Assembly (NCBI RefSeq): GCF_000472865.1
Contig: NZ_AXAP01000007.1
Coordinates: 124,788-188,787, forward strand
DNA: 64,000 bases
DNA from: Bradyrhizobium elkanii WSM2783
Lineage (GTDB): Bacteria > Pseudomonadota > Alphaproteobacteria > Rhizobiales > Xanthobacteraceae
Direction of reading: 5' to 3'
Shown here: positions 1-9,770 of the stretch, in pieces
How positions within the stretch are numbered: position 1 is the stretch's first letter
How the letters are laid out: each line of letters opens with the position of its first letter
Notes under the pieces: model-generated
Database searches by the model: none
Seen by the model: the letters and a program-made list of their open reading frames with translations, nothing else
What the model was told of the DNA's origin: nothing
Translations under genes and position numbers: made by a program

Positions 1-443
1 TAGCCCATAGTAGCGGAAGCGCAGAGCACCGAGCCGTAATGCAGGGAGCCGACCAGCACGTCGCTCTCGACCTCGATCTTCGGCCTCGCCAGTTTCTTCG
101 GGAATCCCCATAGCTCGCGGCCGCCGGCGATCGGCCCTTCGTCGTCCAGATACATCGCGTGGGTGTAAGCCCCCTCCTCCCCTTTGAAGCGAACCGGGAT
201 CACCTGGCCGGTCTCGGTGTAGTCGCCAAAGCCGGTGGAGTCGGGCATCCGGATGAATTCGTATTTCACCACGGGCTCGGCGACCTCGAGCGGCTCGGGC
301 ACCACGGCGGCGAGCGCTTCGGGATCGGTCCTGTAGGTGATGACGAAATATTCTCGGTTGAAGAAGCGATAGGGCCCCGGCGGAAACGCGGGGCTGGTGA
401 GCGGCATCGAATAGGCACTTCGCCTGACATCGTCGATCTTCAT
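1..443 (-). CDS. adc: Acetoacetate decarboxylase, N-terminal part
   Basis: The gene runs off the left edge, so only about 147 N-terminal residues are present. The family decarboxylates acetoacetate to acetone through a lysine Schiff base. The translation starts [20 protein letters not shown] and carries the family segment [33 protein letters not shown] follows at about residues 108-121; Lys116 in the FPKK motif is the expected Schiff-base residue, by comparison with clostridial enzymes. The ATG at 441-443 is the first in frame; no strong ribosome site precedes it. Some members of this family decarboxylate other beta-keto acids, so the substrate is not certain. Confidence 0.9.
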   Translation of the reverse strand, partial: MKIDDVRRSAYSMPLTSPAFPPGPYRFFNREYFVITYRTDPEALAAVVPEPLEVAEPVVKYEFIRMPDSTGFGDYTETGQVIPVRFKGEEGAYTHAMYLDDEGPIAGGRELWGFPKKLARPKIEVESDVLVGSLHYGSVLCASATMG

Positions 444-568
444 CTGCTGACCCCAAAGGTTGTTGGCGTGTCGTTGGCAGATCGCGATTATGCGGCGACA
501 GAGGGACGCAGGCGAGACCGTAAATTCGGCAGGATCCGTTCAGGCCGATCCCGGGCAATGAGAGGACA

Positions 569-895
569 TCACTTTTTCTGGACCGGCGGAGCGGTCTTCT
601 CTGCGGGCGCCGGTGGCAGCGCGGGCTGTGCACCGGTCTTCTGCGCGTCCGGGTCGGGACGTGCGGGCTCGGGCGCCGGCGTGGTCGGCCGCTCGCCGCC
701 TGGCTTTGACTCGGCTGGCTTCGTCTGCGGCTCGGGCGGGGAAGACTGCACTGGCGGCGTCGCCTGCGCCACCTCCTCAGATTGACGCGCTGCAATCTCC
801 ACCAGCGAAGCGGTCGAAATCACCAGTCCGCCCACAAACAGGGCGGATGCGATCAGAAGATCCTTCCGGTAGCTGCGCTGCCTGTCGGTCGCCAT
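569..895 (-). CDS. Small proline-rich membrane-anchored protein
   Basis: This 108-residue protein has a basic N-terminus, one hydrophobic segment at about residues 13-33 (LLIASALFVGGLVISTASL) and then a low-complexity tail rich in Pro, Ala, Glu and Gln. That layout fits a single-span inner-membrane protein with a periplasmic disordered tail. No domain is recognised. The nearest gene on the same strand is the ABC exporter upstream (ends 1034), 138 bases away, so co-transcription is possible but not shown. Function is unknown. Confidence 0.6.
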   Translation of the reverse strand: MATDRQRSYRKDLLIASALFVGGLVISTASLVEIAARQSEEVAQATPPVQSSPPEPQTKPAESKPGGERPTTPAPEPARPDPDAQKTGAQPALPPAPAEKTAPPVQKK

Positions 896-1033
896 CTCGT
901 TCTACCCGCGTCATTGTCTGCGGGTTCAACGATTCCAGCGAGACCTGGTTCCGCGCGCGGGGCAACGGGAACTGTACCGACCTGGGGCGTGTAGTCCTGG
1001 ATCGAGGCGCTGCGAGAACGCGTTCGATGCCTG

Positions 1034-2737
1034 CTATTCCTCTGGCTGCGGCGCGAATGCGGGAATTGCTGGGGCGCGGGATTGCCCGGGATAGCTGAGA
1101 TCCACGACATTATCCGCAGCGCCAAGGACGGATCTTCGATGTGTGATGGCCAGCACCGTCACATCGCGAACCAGGGTACGAACGTGGTTCATGATGTCCC
1201 GCTCGGTCGCGTCATCGAGCGCAGAGCTCGCTTCGTCGAGGAAAAGAACGGTTGGATTGCCATACAAAGCACGGGCGATCGCGATGCGCTGGCGCTCTCC
1301 GCCCGACAGCTTCAGGCCACGTTCGCCGACCTTGGTCTCGAAGCCCTCCGGGAGCGCATCGATGAAAGACAGGATAGCCGCCTTTTCCGAGACGTCGCGA
1401 AGCCGGGCCTCATCGCGAGGGCGGCCCAGAATGATGTTGTCCGCAAGGCTTTCGTTCAGCAGCGCGACGTCCTGAGGCACGACCGCTATGGCGCGGTACC
1501 AGTCGGCGCGTGCGATGCGCAGGAGGTCGATGTCGTCGACCAGAATGCGACCTGAATGCGGCTCGATGGATTTCAGCGCGAGCTTGAAGATGGTGGACTT
1601 TCCAGAGCCGGTCTCGCCTACGATAAACGTGATGGAGCCGCGGCTTGCCGTGAAGCTGATGCCATCGACCCCACGACCATTGCCGTAATCGTACCTGATA
1701 TCGTCGAAGGTGATGCGTCCCTCTCGGGGGACAAAGGTCTCTGCATGCGGCGATTCATTCTCTTCCGGAGCCCGCCACATGTCCGCGAGCGGAATGAGTT
1801 GCGCTCGGGAACGCGCGAAAACGTCCATCGTCTGGGCGATCATCTCGAACGGCAGGTTGAGCTGGAGCAACAGGGCGTTGAACAGCACGATATCGCCGAC
1901 CGTCGTCGCTCCGGCCTGATGGCGGGGCAGCAACAGCAGGAAATTGACGGCGAATTGGATCGAGAGACCCAGGCCCAGCAGGGCCGACGAGCCGGCGCGA
2001 CGGAATGTGTAAGCCCGCCAGCCATCCTTTACCGCGCGAGCCTTCTCGGTGAAGCGGCGGCTCATCCACGCATGACTGCCGAGATGACGCAACGTCTCCA
2101 TCGCGTTCATCGCGTTGCCGACGAATCGGGCATTTTCCTGCGCAGCCGAGACGGCGGCGTCGAGAAGGGCCTGCGATCGACGCGTCGAGACGAATGTCAC
2201 CGTGATCATGGCGGCGCCGTAAGCGGCGACGATCGCCACGACCTCGATGCTCAAGAGAGCGCCGAGGGTGACGAGCGTGAGCGCGATCTGCGTCGCGCCC
2301 GGGATGAACACGATCAGCGCGATGTGCATGATCGTCGTCAGCGCGCCGCGCCCCTGGGCGGCGGCAGTCTGGATCTCGGCCGGGTTATGCTCGACGAAGA
2401 AGTCGGATCTTTTTCTCAAGATGCGTTCGAAGAACCGCGTGCTCACGATGAAGCCAAGGTTTTCGGCCGTCAGCACCGATAGGTGTTGCACCGCGCGCTG
2501 CAGCGCCGAGGCAACGCCCACCAGCGCGGCGTAGAGCAGGAACGCCCATAGAAGGTCCGAGACAACAGTCTCTTTGGTCAGCCGGTCCACAAGGCGGGAG
2601 AACAGGTACGGCGCAGCGATGCCGCTGGCGCTCGACAGGAAGACGACCGCCGCCACCAGCGACAGCGCCCGCCAGTCGGATTTCCAGTAGGCATGGAAGA
2701 TTTCGGCGATAGGGGCGTTGCTCGCGGGCTTGGTCAT
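1034..2737 (-). CDS. ABC exporter, fused permease and ATPase
   Basis: This is a 567-residue half-transporter of the type I exporter fold, expected to work as a homodimer in the inner membrane. Residues about 20-320 form the membrane domain with several hydrophobic spans. The ATPase follows: Walker A GETGSGKS at 374-381, Q-loop near PQD at 421, signature LSGGERQR at 477-484, Walker B VLFLDEAS at 497-504 and the switch His in AITHR at 533. All catalytic residues are intact. The substrate cannot be read from the sequence; lipid, peptide or metal-conjugate exporters share this layout. It stands alone and diverges from the gene at 2981. Confidence 0.9.
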   Translation of the reverse strand: MTKPASNAPIAEIFHAYWKSDWRALSLVAAVVFLSSASGIAAPYLFSRLVDRLTKETVVSDLLWAFLLYAALVGVASALQRAVQHLSVLTAENLGFIVSTRFFERILRKRSDFFVEHNPAEIQTAAAQGRGALTTIMHIALIVFIPGATQIALTLVTLGALLSIEVVAIVAAYGAAMITVTFVSTRRSQALLDAAVSAAQENARFVGNAMNAMETLRHLGSHAWMSRRFTEKARAVKDGWRAYTFRRAGSSALLGLGLSIQFAVNFLLLLPRHQAGATTVGDIVLFNALLLQLNLPFEMIAQTMDVFARSRAQLIPLADMWRAPEENESPHAETFVPREGRITFDDIRYDYGNGRGVDGISFTASRGSITFIVGETGSGKSTIFKLALKSIEPHSGRILVDDIDLLRIARADWYRAIAVVPQDVALLNESLADNIILGRPRDEARLRDVSEKAAILSFIDALPEGFETKVGERGLKLSGGERQRIAIARALYGNPTVLFLDEASSALDDATERDIMNHVRTLVRDVTVLAITHRRSVLGAADNVVDLSYPGQSRAPAIPAFAPQPEE

Positions 2738-2980
2738 AAGTTTCTGATTTGCAGCGATTCACGCAAATTGCGGTTGGCCAATTCTGTCTCAGAGGCCATG
2801 ACCGATCAACGACAGCGGCGACGGCTTTGGGAAAAAACGTAAACCTTCTACTCAATGGGAGCATGGTCGGGTACCCCAGTCCGCACTGAACACCCGCGAA
2901 CGGTGTGAAGCTGCTCACATTGCTCGTGTGAGTTTCCTGCTAAATTGACGATGATCCATCCGATGCCGGAGGGCACGGCC

Positions 2981-4546
2981 ATGCAAAGCACAGCTTGTTT
3001 GGAATGGATACAGCGTTGGCGTAAGCGGGGATCGCTTGTTGCTTTTGTCGCCTGCTGCAGCATCTGCCTGATCTCGGCCTCTGCCACCTGCGCTGCCCAG
3101 GCAACCTTCAAACCCGCCGATCAGCCTAACGGCACGCCATCGGAAGACCTGGCAGCAACCGCTGTCTTCATTGTCGACGCAAAAAAGTGCGAGAAGATGG
3201 CTTCCGACACCTGGTCGGAACCTGAGGTATGGGCATGGCAACAAATCTGCCGGCATCTCAACGTCGATTTCGACGAGAAGGAAGCGAACGACTACGCGGA
3301 CAGACAGGAGAAGAATTCACCCAAGCGCGATGCGGTGTACCGGCAGAAGCTTGAAGCTCTTCGAACGGAGAACAATGAGAACCCCGAGAAGCTGGCCACC
3401 GACGAATCGCGAACGCTGAGCGGCAAATTTCTGGCAATGATTTTCGGCGACCCTGAATTGAGGCGTCACACCTGGAACGTACCGCTCAGGTTGTTTGGGT
3501 TCAGTACCGACCGACTTGTTATCGACACCGCGGCGCTGAAATCGCTGGACATACGAAACGCATATGTCGAGAGGCTCGCAATCCAGAATACGACCATTGA
3601 TGGCGATCTCAGGTTGGAGAACTCCCACTTGGCAAGCATCAAGATGCAATTGGTGGCCGCCAAGCATTTCCTGCTGAACAAGGTATCGGTTACCGCGAAG
3701 AAGGTCGGACCGGGCCATGCGGGTCCCAATCCGCCGCCATTGGATGCAGAGAAGCCGGATGGAGCACTGACGATTCATACGGCCCGGATCGACGACCGGA
3801 TATCGATCCTGGAAGGGTCCTACGACGCGATCGACTTGAAGCGCGTGAAAGTTGGCGACCTATTCATCGTTCAGCCTGACTGGAATCGCTCCAGGGACAC
3901 CGATCGACCAGAGCTGAGCATCACCGAGTCCGTGGACCACGGGGTCTTCACCATTCAGACCAGCTCTACGGGGGCATCGCCACAGCAGATCAAGCTCGAC
4001 CAGTTCATCTTCGCCAATGCCTATTTCGGTCCGGACCCGATGCCGGTCATCCGCGCCATGGATGCATACGCTGGAATCCGCACTCACGGTCGTCCCGACC
4101 TGGAGCCGTATACGCTGATCGCCAAGTCGTACGCACAACGCGGCGAAACCCATAACTCCGACAAGATCCTGATTGCCAAGAACAACCAAGACTGGCACTG
4201 GGCGGACTTGGTATCGCTGGATTTTGTTGGCCTCACTTTCACATGGCTTGTCGCCGATTACGGCTTCCATCCGGAAGTGGGTTTCTTGTGGATCGCCGGA
4301 TTCGTGCTGCTTGGCTGGGGAATCTTCTGGCACGCCTCCACTCGTCTGGCAGCAGGCTCGTACCAACCGAAGAGTCCATTCCTGTTAGCTCTGGATTCAG
4401 TGATCCCGGGCATCCACTTGGACAAGAACCACCAAGATGTGCGCTATAATGGATGGCCTCAGGGCATGCTCTATCTGCTCCGGATCCTTGGCGCCGTGCT
4501 GGTCTTCGTTGCCTTCAGCTATCTGCAGAAGAAGGTGCTAGGCTGA
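2981..4546 (+). CDS. Membrane protein of unknown function with an extracytoplasmic N-terminal domain
   Basis: About 521 residues. A hydrophobic segment near the start (LVAFVACCSICLISASA) looks like a signal peptide or anchor ending in ATCAAQ. A long, largely polar domain follows, with short repeated beta-type stretches such as IQNTTIDGDLRLENSHL. Near residue 370 comes LEPYTLIAKSYAQRGETHNS, then KILIAKNNQDWHW and GFHPEVG, and finally two or three membrane spans. The LIAKSYAQRGE...KILIAK block followed by a Gly-Phe/Tyr-rich turn resembles the C-terminal part of pentapeptide-like membrane proteins (family resemblance from memory, not verified). An upstream ATG at 2945 would add 12 residues. Function is unknown. 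Confidence 0.75.
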   Translation: MQSTACLEWIQRWRKRGSLVAFVACCSICLISASATCAAQATFKPADQPNGTPSEDLAATAVFIVDAKKCEKMASDTWSEPEVWAWQQICRHLNVDFDEKEANDYADRQEKNSPKRDAVYRQKLEALRTENNENPEKLATDESRTLSGKFLAMIFGDPELRRHTWNVPLRLFGFSTDRLVIDTAALKSLDIRNAYVERLAIQNTTIDGDLRLENSHLASIKMQLVAAKHFLLNKVSVTAKKVGPGHAGPNPPPLDAEKPDGALTIHTARIDDRISILEGSYDAIDLKRVKVGDLFIVQPDWNRSRDTDRPELSITESVDHGVFTIQTSSTGASPQQIKLDQFIFANAYFGPDPMPVIRAMDAYAGIRTHGRPDLEPYTLIAKSYAQRGETHNSDKILIAKNNQDWHWADLVSLDFVGLTFTWLVADYGFHPEVGFLWIAGFVLLGWGIFWHASTRLAAGSYQPKSPFLLALDSVIPGIHLDKNHQDVRYNGWPQGMLYLLRILGAVLVFVAFSYLQKKVLG

Positions 4547-4908
4547 CCGCGGGAAGTCGCTTCTTCCGTTCAAATCCACGTCGTACATGCCTGCCTCGTT
4601 GGTGGCATGGAAGCACAGCCGTAGCCAAGCGAGACGCGCGCCTGCACGTATCGAAGCGCGATTGTTTAGTTGAATTCTCGTGGATGACGGCAGCTTCCAA
4701 AGAACGAACGAAAGTCGAAGGTCAGACGCAATCGCTGTTGTCATATCGCGCCGTGCGCGGAGTTGTGTGCAGCCTTTCGCTTCTCAATCTGCGTGAAAAG
4801 CTAGATGGAATCTAAGCCCGCCGCATTGTGACCGCACCACGACCTCCTGTAGGTCGCGATCCCGGTAGCCGACAGAAGTCGGCTGGGGATTTTGGGGCGA
4901 CTGATCTG
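4547..4908. other. Intergenic leader before the TonB receptor
   Basis: No convincing gene is seen. Two short hairpins lie near the receptor start: GACCT-cctgt-AGGTC within 4848-4862 and AGCCGAC-agaa-GTCGGCT at 4867-4884. They could shape the leader of the receptor mRNA. I do not see the conserved boxes of a cobalamin riboswitch, nor a Fur, Irr or Zur palindrome. Confidence 0.35.
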
Positions 4909-7170
4909 ATGACGTGCGGGACTACACTTCACAAGAAAACCCTTCTGGCTGCAGCGAGCGGACTTGCGTTGCTGATTGATGGCGGAGACGCAGCCGTTGC
5001 GCAGACGTCGCACGAGCTGCCGGCCGTGCAGGTGCATGCGCCAACGCCGCGCGCGGCGCGTCGTGTCGCACCGCGCCAAAATGCCGCAACTGCGCCGCGT
5101 GCAGCCTCGCGCCCTGTCGAGCCTCGTGCGCGGACGATACCGCCGACCGGCATGATCGGCAGCCTGCCGCCGTCCTACGCGGGCGGGCAGGTGGCTTCGG
5201 GCAGCCAGGTCGGCATGCTCGGCAATCGCAACGTGATGGACACGCCGTTCAACCAGACCAGCTACACCGCGCAGACGATCCAGGATCAGCAGGCGCGAAA
5301 GCTCGATGACGTGCTCGCCAACGATCCGTCGGTCCGCTCCAACGCGCCGCGCGCCTACGGCTTCGATTTCGTGTCCATCCGCGGCTTCGACGTGCCGAGT
5401 TCGGCCTACGGCATCAATGGATTGTACGGCATCGCTTCGGCTTTCTCGTTCTCGTCGCTGGCCGCGATCGAACGCGTCGAGGTGCTGAAGGGGCCGGGCG
5501 CGCTGCTGAGCGGCATGCCGCCGGGCGGCGGCGTCGGCGGCAGCATCAATCTCGTCACCAAGCGCGCTGGCGATGATCCGATCGCGCAGCTCACCAACAC
5601 CTATGCGTCGCGCTCGCAGTTCGGCACGCATTTCGACGTCGGCCGCCGGTTCGGCGAAGCGAGCGAATTCGGCGTTCGGTTCAACGGCAGCTATCGCAAC
5701 GGCGATACCGAACTCGCCAACCAGAGCCAGGAGCTCGGGACGGCAGCGCTCGGCCTCGACTACCGCGGCGAGCGCGTCCGCCTGTCCGCGGATGTCGGTT
5801 ACGAGAAGAACAACGTCGACGCCATGACGCGCTTCGTGGTGTTAGGTCCGACGCTGACCGGCGTGCCAGTGCCGCCGGATGCACGCGCGAGCTTCATGCC
5901 AAGCTGGGGCTATTGGAACGGCGAAGGCAATTTCGGCCTCGTGCAGGGTGAGGTCGACATCACCGAGAACCTGACGGCCTATGCCCAGGCCGGCGTGGTG
6001 AAGGGCGAGACCAAGTATCTTTATTCGGATATCAGGGTCACCAACCTCAACGGCAATTTCGACGGTTCGCCACGACTGAACAGCCAGACCCGCGACCAGG
6101 CGGCGGTGCAGGCGGGCTTCCGAGCCTCGGTCGATACCGGGCCAATCCATCACGCGATCAATTTCAACGCGACGGGATCCGAAGGTGACGTCGGCATCAT
6201 CAACACGACGGGCACGGCCTTCACGTCCAATCTCTATAGCCCGCGTCCGAGCCCGACGCCGCTGATCTCGGTTGGAGCACCGCCGAAAATCTCGGATACG
6301 CATCTGTCGAGCTTCGGCATTGCCGACACCATGTCGGTGGCAAACGGTCGCGTCCAGTTCACCGCGGGCGTGCGCCAGCAATATGTCGAGAGCCGCTCGT
6401 TCAGTGCAACGACCGGGCTGCAGACGTCCAGCTATGACACTTCGGCGACGACGCCGGCCTATGCGGTGGTGATCAAGCCGCTGGAGAACGTCTCCATCTA
6501 TGCCAACTACATCGAAGGGCTCGAGGCCGGCACCGTGGTCGGCGCTCAGTATGCCAATGCCGGCCAGGTGCTGCCACCCTACCGGACCCGGCAGTATGAA
6601 GTCGGCGCCAAGGTCGATTGGGGCCGGATAACGACGACCGTCAGCGCCTTCGACATCAACCGGCCGCTGCAGCTCGTCGATTTCGTCACCAACACGCTGA
6701 CGCAATCCGGCGAGAGCCGCAACCGCGGCGTCGAGCTGAATGTCTTCGGTGAGGTCACGCCAGGCGCGCGGCTGCTGGGCGGCGTGATGTTCATCGATGC
6801 GCGTCAGGACAAGACCGAGCGCGGGCAGTTTGACGGCTACCGGACTTTCAGCGTGCCCGACACACAGCTCAATCTCGGCGGTGAGTGGGATGTGCCGTTC
6901 CTGCACGGCCTGACGCTGACGGGACGCGCGATCTATACCGGCAGCTTCTTCGCCGATCAGGCCAATACGCTGCTGGTCTCGGACTGGACACGCTACGACG
7001 CCGGTGCGCGCTACACCTTTACGGCACCGTGGAACAACAAGCCGGTGGTGGTGCGCTTCCAGGTCGAGAACCTGTTCGACAAGAACTACTGGCAGGGCGC
7101 GAACACCAACAGATACGTCTATCTCGGCGCGCCAAGAACCTATCTGGTCTCGACAACTTTCAACTTCTAG
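4909..7170 (+). CDS. TonB-dependent siderophore-type outer-membrane receptor
   Basis: About 753 residues from the ATG at 4909, chosen because it gives a normal signal peptide (KKTLLAAASGLALLIDG...AVAQ); an ATG at 4828 would add 27 unlikely residues. After a Pro/Ala/Arg-rich linker comes the plug domain: TAQTIQDQQARKLDDVLAND, SVRSNAPRAYGFDFVSIRGF, then VEVLKGPGALLSGMPPGGGV. The 22-strand barrel ends with the typical terminal Phe (STTFNF). Such receptors import ferric siderophores or other chelates using TonB energy. The secreted protein at 7188 starts 17 bases downstream and is probably co-transcribed. The ligand is unknown. Confidence 0.92.
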   Translation: MTCGTTLHKKTLLAAASGLALLIDGGDAAVAQTSHELPAVQVHAPTPRAARRVAPRQNAATAPRAASRPVEPRARTIPPTGMIGSLPPSYAGGQVASGSQVGMLGNRNVMDTPFNQTSYTAQTIQDQQARKLDDVLANDPSVRSNAPRAYGFDFVSIRGFDVPSSAYGINGLYGIASAFSFSSLAAIERVEVLKGPGALLSGMPPGGGVGGSINLVTKRAGDDPIAQLTNTYASRSQFGTHFDVGRRFGEASEFGVRFNGSYRNGDTELANQSQELGTAALGLDYRGERVRLSADVGYEKNNVDAMTRFVVLGPTLTGVPVPPDARASFMPSWGYWNGEGNFGLVQGEVDITENLTAYAQAGVVKGETKYLYSDIRVTNLNGNFDGSPRLNSQTRDQAAVQAGFRASVDTGPIHHAINFNATGSEGDVGIINTTGTAFTSNLYSPRPSPTPLISVGAPPKISDTHLSSFGIADTMSVANGRVQFTAGVRQQYVESRSFSATTGLQTSSYDTSATTPAYAVVIKPLENVSIYANYIEGLEAGTVVGAQYANAGQVLPPYRTRQYEVGAKVDWGRITTTVSAFDINRPLQLVDFVTNTLTQSGESRNRGVELNVFGEVTPGARLLGGVMFIDARQDKTERGQFDGYRTFSVPDTQLNLGGEWDVPFLHGLTLTGRAIYTGSFFADQANTLLVSDWTRYDAGARYTFTAPWNNKPVVVRFQVENLFDKNYWQGANTNRYVYLGAPRTYLVSTTFNF

Positions 7171-7187
7171 CGATGGCTGAACCAATC

Positions 7188-8720
7188 ATGTCTAACCGAC
7201 GAACCGGAAAGCAGCTTGCCGTTGGTGCTCTGCTGATCGTCTTGCCAATGCTGTCTCATTGGGGAGCCGCGAGCGCGCAGACCGTCAACTCGTTCGAGGG
7301 CGACCGCGGACCAGGTCAGGCGGTGTGCAAATCGAACGGGGGGCCGATCCATTGTGATCGGGCGGAGATGGACGTTGCCGCGAGCGGCAAGCAGATCGTG
7401 CAGGTCACCTGGCAGAACGTCAACGTGTATGACACTACGGGCAAGCTGTTGAAATCCACGCCGCTGGCCGCACTGATCCGCAGTGCCGGGCTCGACCCGA
7501 ACCCGGCGAAAGGCGGCGGACCGTTCGAGCCGCATATCGTCTACAACGAGTTCATCGAGCGCTGGATCATCACCGTGACCTGCGCCAACGACTGCACGCT
7601 TGTGAGCGCCAGCGCCGACGCGACGGATTCGTGGGGCGGCACCTACCTGTCCTGCCTGCAGGGCGGCCCTTGCCTCGACCGCAATCCCGGCATCAAGCTG
7701 GGCTACGACAAGAACGGTGTGTACATCTGCGGAGGCCATGTCGGCGACGACAATCCGAGCACGGTGCCGGGCGTGTCCTACGACTGCTTTGCAGTGCCGC
7801 CGGATGAGATCAAGGCGATCGCGCAAGGCACAGCGCCAACCCATATCAACCGTGGCCACAACCTGCCGCTCGACATCGTCCCTGCGGTTGACCACGATCG
7901 ATCGAAGGCACCATCGGCTCCGGCGTTCTTTGCCAACAAGAGCTGCGACCACGCGGCGCAATACTCCTGCCAGCGCTCGACCAATTTCTCGTTTCACTGG
8001 ATCGTGAACACCTTCAGGTGGAATGGCGCCACCGGCACCTACAATGCCGGCGGCGCCCAGCAGGTGATCAAGACCGATATCGGCTCGAAGGAGAACAAGT
8101 GGCTCTACAACACGCCGTGCTGCGGCCAGACCATGTCGATCCCGCAGGCCGGCAGCGACGTCACCCTTCGCGCCGCAACCAGCCACCGCCTGATGAATGT
8201 CGTCCAGCACGGCTCGCACCTGTATGGCGTCCTCGGGTCCGGGCCATGCACTGACTCCTGCGGGGCGCAGGGCGCTGATGCCAACAATTTGCTGATCTGG
8301 GTGGACCTGGATTGCTCGCAGCCGGCCGCCTGCGTGGTCAGCCAGACGGCAAAGATTGCCAGCCCTGACAATCACCTGGAGTTTGGCACGATTGGCGTGG
8401 ACGATGCGGGGAACCTGGGCATCGTCGGCACGTCCTCAAGCGCGCGCGCAAACCTGTCGGTCCTGCTCTGGACCCGCCGCCAGGACGATCCGGCCAACAC
8501 GTTCACCGGCCCGACGACGATCGTCGCGGGCACGCATCCCTACACCTGCCCGAATGAGAGGAACGTGAGCCCGATGGGGAATTCGGTCGGCATCCTGACC
8601 GCGCTCGACCCGGTGGACCGCAGGACATTGTGGGCGACCCAGCAGTGGGCCAATGATGCCACTCCCTGCGTCTGGAACACACGCATCGTCGGCTACAAGG
8701 TCCCGCCGGAGAAGCGCTGA
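7188..8720 (+). CDS. Secreted cysteine-rich protein linked to the TonB receptor
   Basis: About 510 residues with a clear signal peptide (KQLAVGALLIVLPMLSHW...ASAQ). The mature part contains many paired cysteines, e.g. CANDCTLVS, CLQGGPCLD, TPCCGQT, GPCTDSCGAQ and CSQPAACVV, which fits a disulfide-stabilised periplasmic or extracellular protein. Repeated short blocks such as FEPHIVYNEFIERWIITVT and LEFGTIGVDDAGNLGIVGT suggest a beta-propeller-like fold (inference). An ATG at 7173 is an alternative start. It follows the receptor gene almost directly, so it may help capture or release the receptor's ligand. I do not recognise a named family. Confidence 0.8.
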   Translation: MSNRRTGKQLAVGALLIVLPMLSHWGAASAQTVNSFEGDRGPGQAVCKSNGGPIHCDRAEMDVAASGKQIVQVTWQNVNVYDTTGKLLKSTPLAALIRSAGLDPNPAKGGGPFEPHIVYNEFIERWIITVTCANDCTLVSASADATDSWGGTYLSCLQGGPCLDRNPGIKLGYDKNGVYICGGHVGDDNPSTVPGVSYDCFAVPPDEIKAIAQGTAPTHINRGHNLPLDIVPAVDHDRSKAPSAPAFFANKSCDHAAQYSCQRSTNFSFHWIVNTFRWNGATGTYNAGGAQQVIKTDIGSKENKWLYNTPCCGQTMSIPQAGSDVTLRAATSHRLMNVVQHGSHLYGVLGSGPCTDSCGAQGADANNLLIWVDLDCSQPAACVVSQTAKIASPDNHLEFGTIGVDDAGNLGIVGTSSSARANLSVLLWTRRQDDPANTFTGPTTIVAGTHPYTCPNERNVSPMGNSVGILTALDPVDRRTLWATQQWANDATPCVWNTRIVGYKVPPEKR

Positions 8721-8734
8721 CGACCGAGGCCCCC

Positions 8735-8790
8735 ATCGGCTGTGTTGACCTTCCAGATGGCGTGGCGCACCCCGCCACCTGGCGCTGCGG
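8735..8790 (-). pseudogene. Remnant of an MgtC-like gene 3' end
   Basis: Read on the minus strand this stretch encodes GVRHAIWKVNTADG, nearly the same as the C-terminus of the intact MgtC-like protein at 12592-13308 (GVRHATWEVNTAD followed by stop). The DNA match continues for about 55 bases at roughly 80 percent identity by eye, while the flanks differ. It is therefore a decayed tail of a second mgtC-type gene or a small duplication. It lies between the secreted protein and the Crp-type regulator. Confidence 0.6.
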
Positions 8791-8903
8791 CTCCCATTGG
8801 AACTTTCTCCCGCGCGGCCGTTTTTAGTGGTCCGGCGTGGTGGGTTAGTGCGCATGGCACTAAGTGCACCTCGCCTCCGTCTCTGGGAAGGAGCTTTCCC
8901 GCG

Positions 8904-9746
8904 ATGGAGCATGAGACCAGGATTGAAAATCGACTGCTGGCCGCGCTGCCGCAAGCGGACCTAGATTTGCTTGCGCCCCATTTCCGGAACGTGTCGCTCA
9001 AACGCGACGCCGTCCTGGCGCGATCGGGCGATCTGATTGAACAGATCTATTTCCCTTCCAGCGGGCTGGTCGCGCACGTTATGGACATGCCGAACGGACA
9101 AACGGTCACCACCGCGATCGTCGGCAAAGAGGGCGCGGTAAACATCCTCACGGCGCTCGGGCCGGCCCGCTCGCCGATGACGATGGTGGTTCGCATCGCC
9201 GGAACTGCTTTGCAGCTCTCTCCGGCACGCTTCCATGCGGCGCTCGAGCACAGCCACGCGCTCAAGGCCGCCGTCAATAGGCTCAACAGGGCCCTGATAG
9301 TGCAGCTCCAGCATGTTGCGGCTTGCAATGCGCTGCACTCAGTCGAAGCCCGGTTGGCCCATTGGCTGCTGCACATCCACGACCGGACCGAAAGCGACAT
9401 GCTGCCGCTTACGCAGGAGACACTTTCGGAGTTGCTGGGCGTGCGACGAACGACGGTGACCCATGTCGTATCCAAGCTCCGCGCGTCGGGAGCGATCAGG
9501 TCCAATCGGCGAAGCTCGATCGAAATCGACAGGCCGCGGCTCGAAGCAGCGGCATGCGACTGCTACCAGATCATGCGCAGCAGGATCGAGCGTATCGTTT
9601 CGACAAACGAGATGACGCCGCGCGGTCACTCCTGGCCAGTGCATGAAAGGCCGCGCGCGCACACCCCGCTACCGACCGCCGAGAACGGAGCGCAGCACCG
9701 CGCACACGCCCACGGAGCGGCTGCTCACCGTGCAAGGCACCGTTGA
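8904..9746 (+). CDS. Crp/Fnr-family transcription regulator
   Basis: About 280 residues from the ATG at 8904, which has GGGAAGGAGC upstream. The first 150 residues form a cyclic-nucleotide-binding-type beta-roll (VLARSGDLIEQIYFPSSGLV). The winged helix follows, with recognition region LTQETLSELLGVRRTTVTHV. No Fnr-type cysteine cluster is seen at the N-terminus, so oxygen sensing by an iron-sulfur cluster is unlikely. The C-terminal 40 residues are an Arg/His/Pro-rich tail not usual for the family. The ligand and targets are unknown. Confidence 0.88.
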   Translation: MEHETRIENRLLAALPQADLDLLAPHFRNVSLKRDAVLARSGDLIEQIYFPSSGLVAHVMDMPNGQTVTTAIVGKEGAVNILTALGPARSPMTMVVRIAGTALQLSPARFHAALEHSHALKAAVNRLNRALIVQLQHVAACNALHSVEARLAHWLLHIHDRTESDMLPLTQETLSELLGVRRTTVTHVVSKLRASGAIRSNRRSSIEIDRPRLEAAACDCYQIMRSRIERIVSTNEMTPRGHSWPVHERPRAHTPLPTAENGAQHRAHAHGAAAHRARHR

Positions 9747-9770
9747 AGAACGGTTAGCTAGTGGCCAGCC

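Noticed and set aside
159..785. Plus-strand frame of 208 codons
   Set aside because: It lies opposite the acetoacetate decarboxylase and the Pro-rich gene, and its translation is Gly/Arg-rich without any domain: a shadow.
4547..4908. Possible cobalamin riboswitch before the TonB receptor
   Set aside because: Two hairpins exist, but the conserved B12-box and flanking motifs are not visible.
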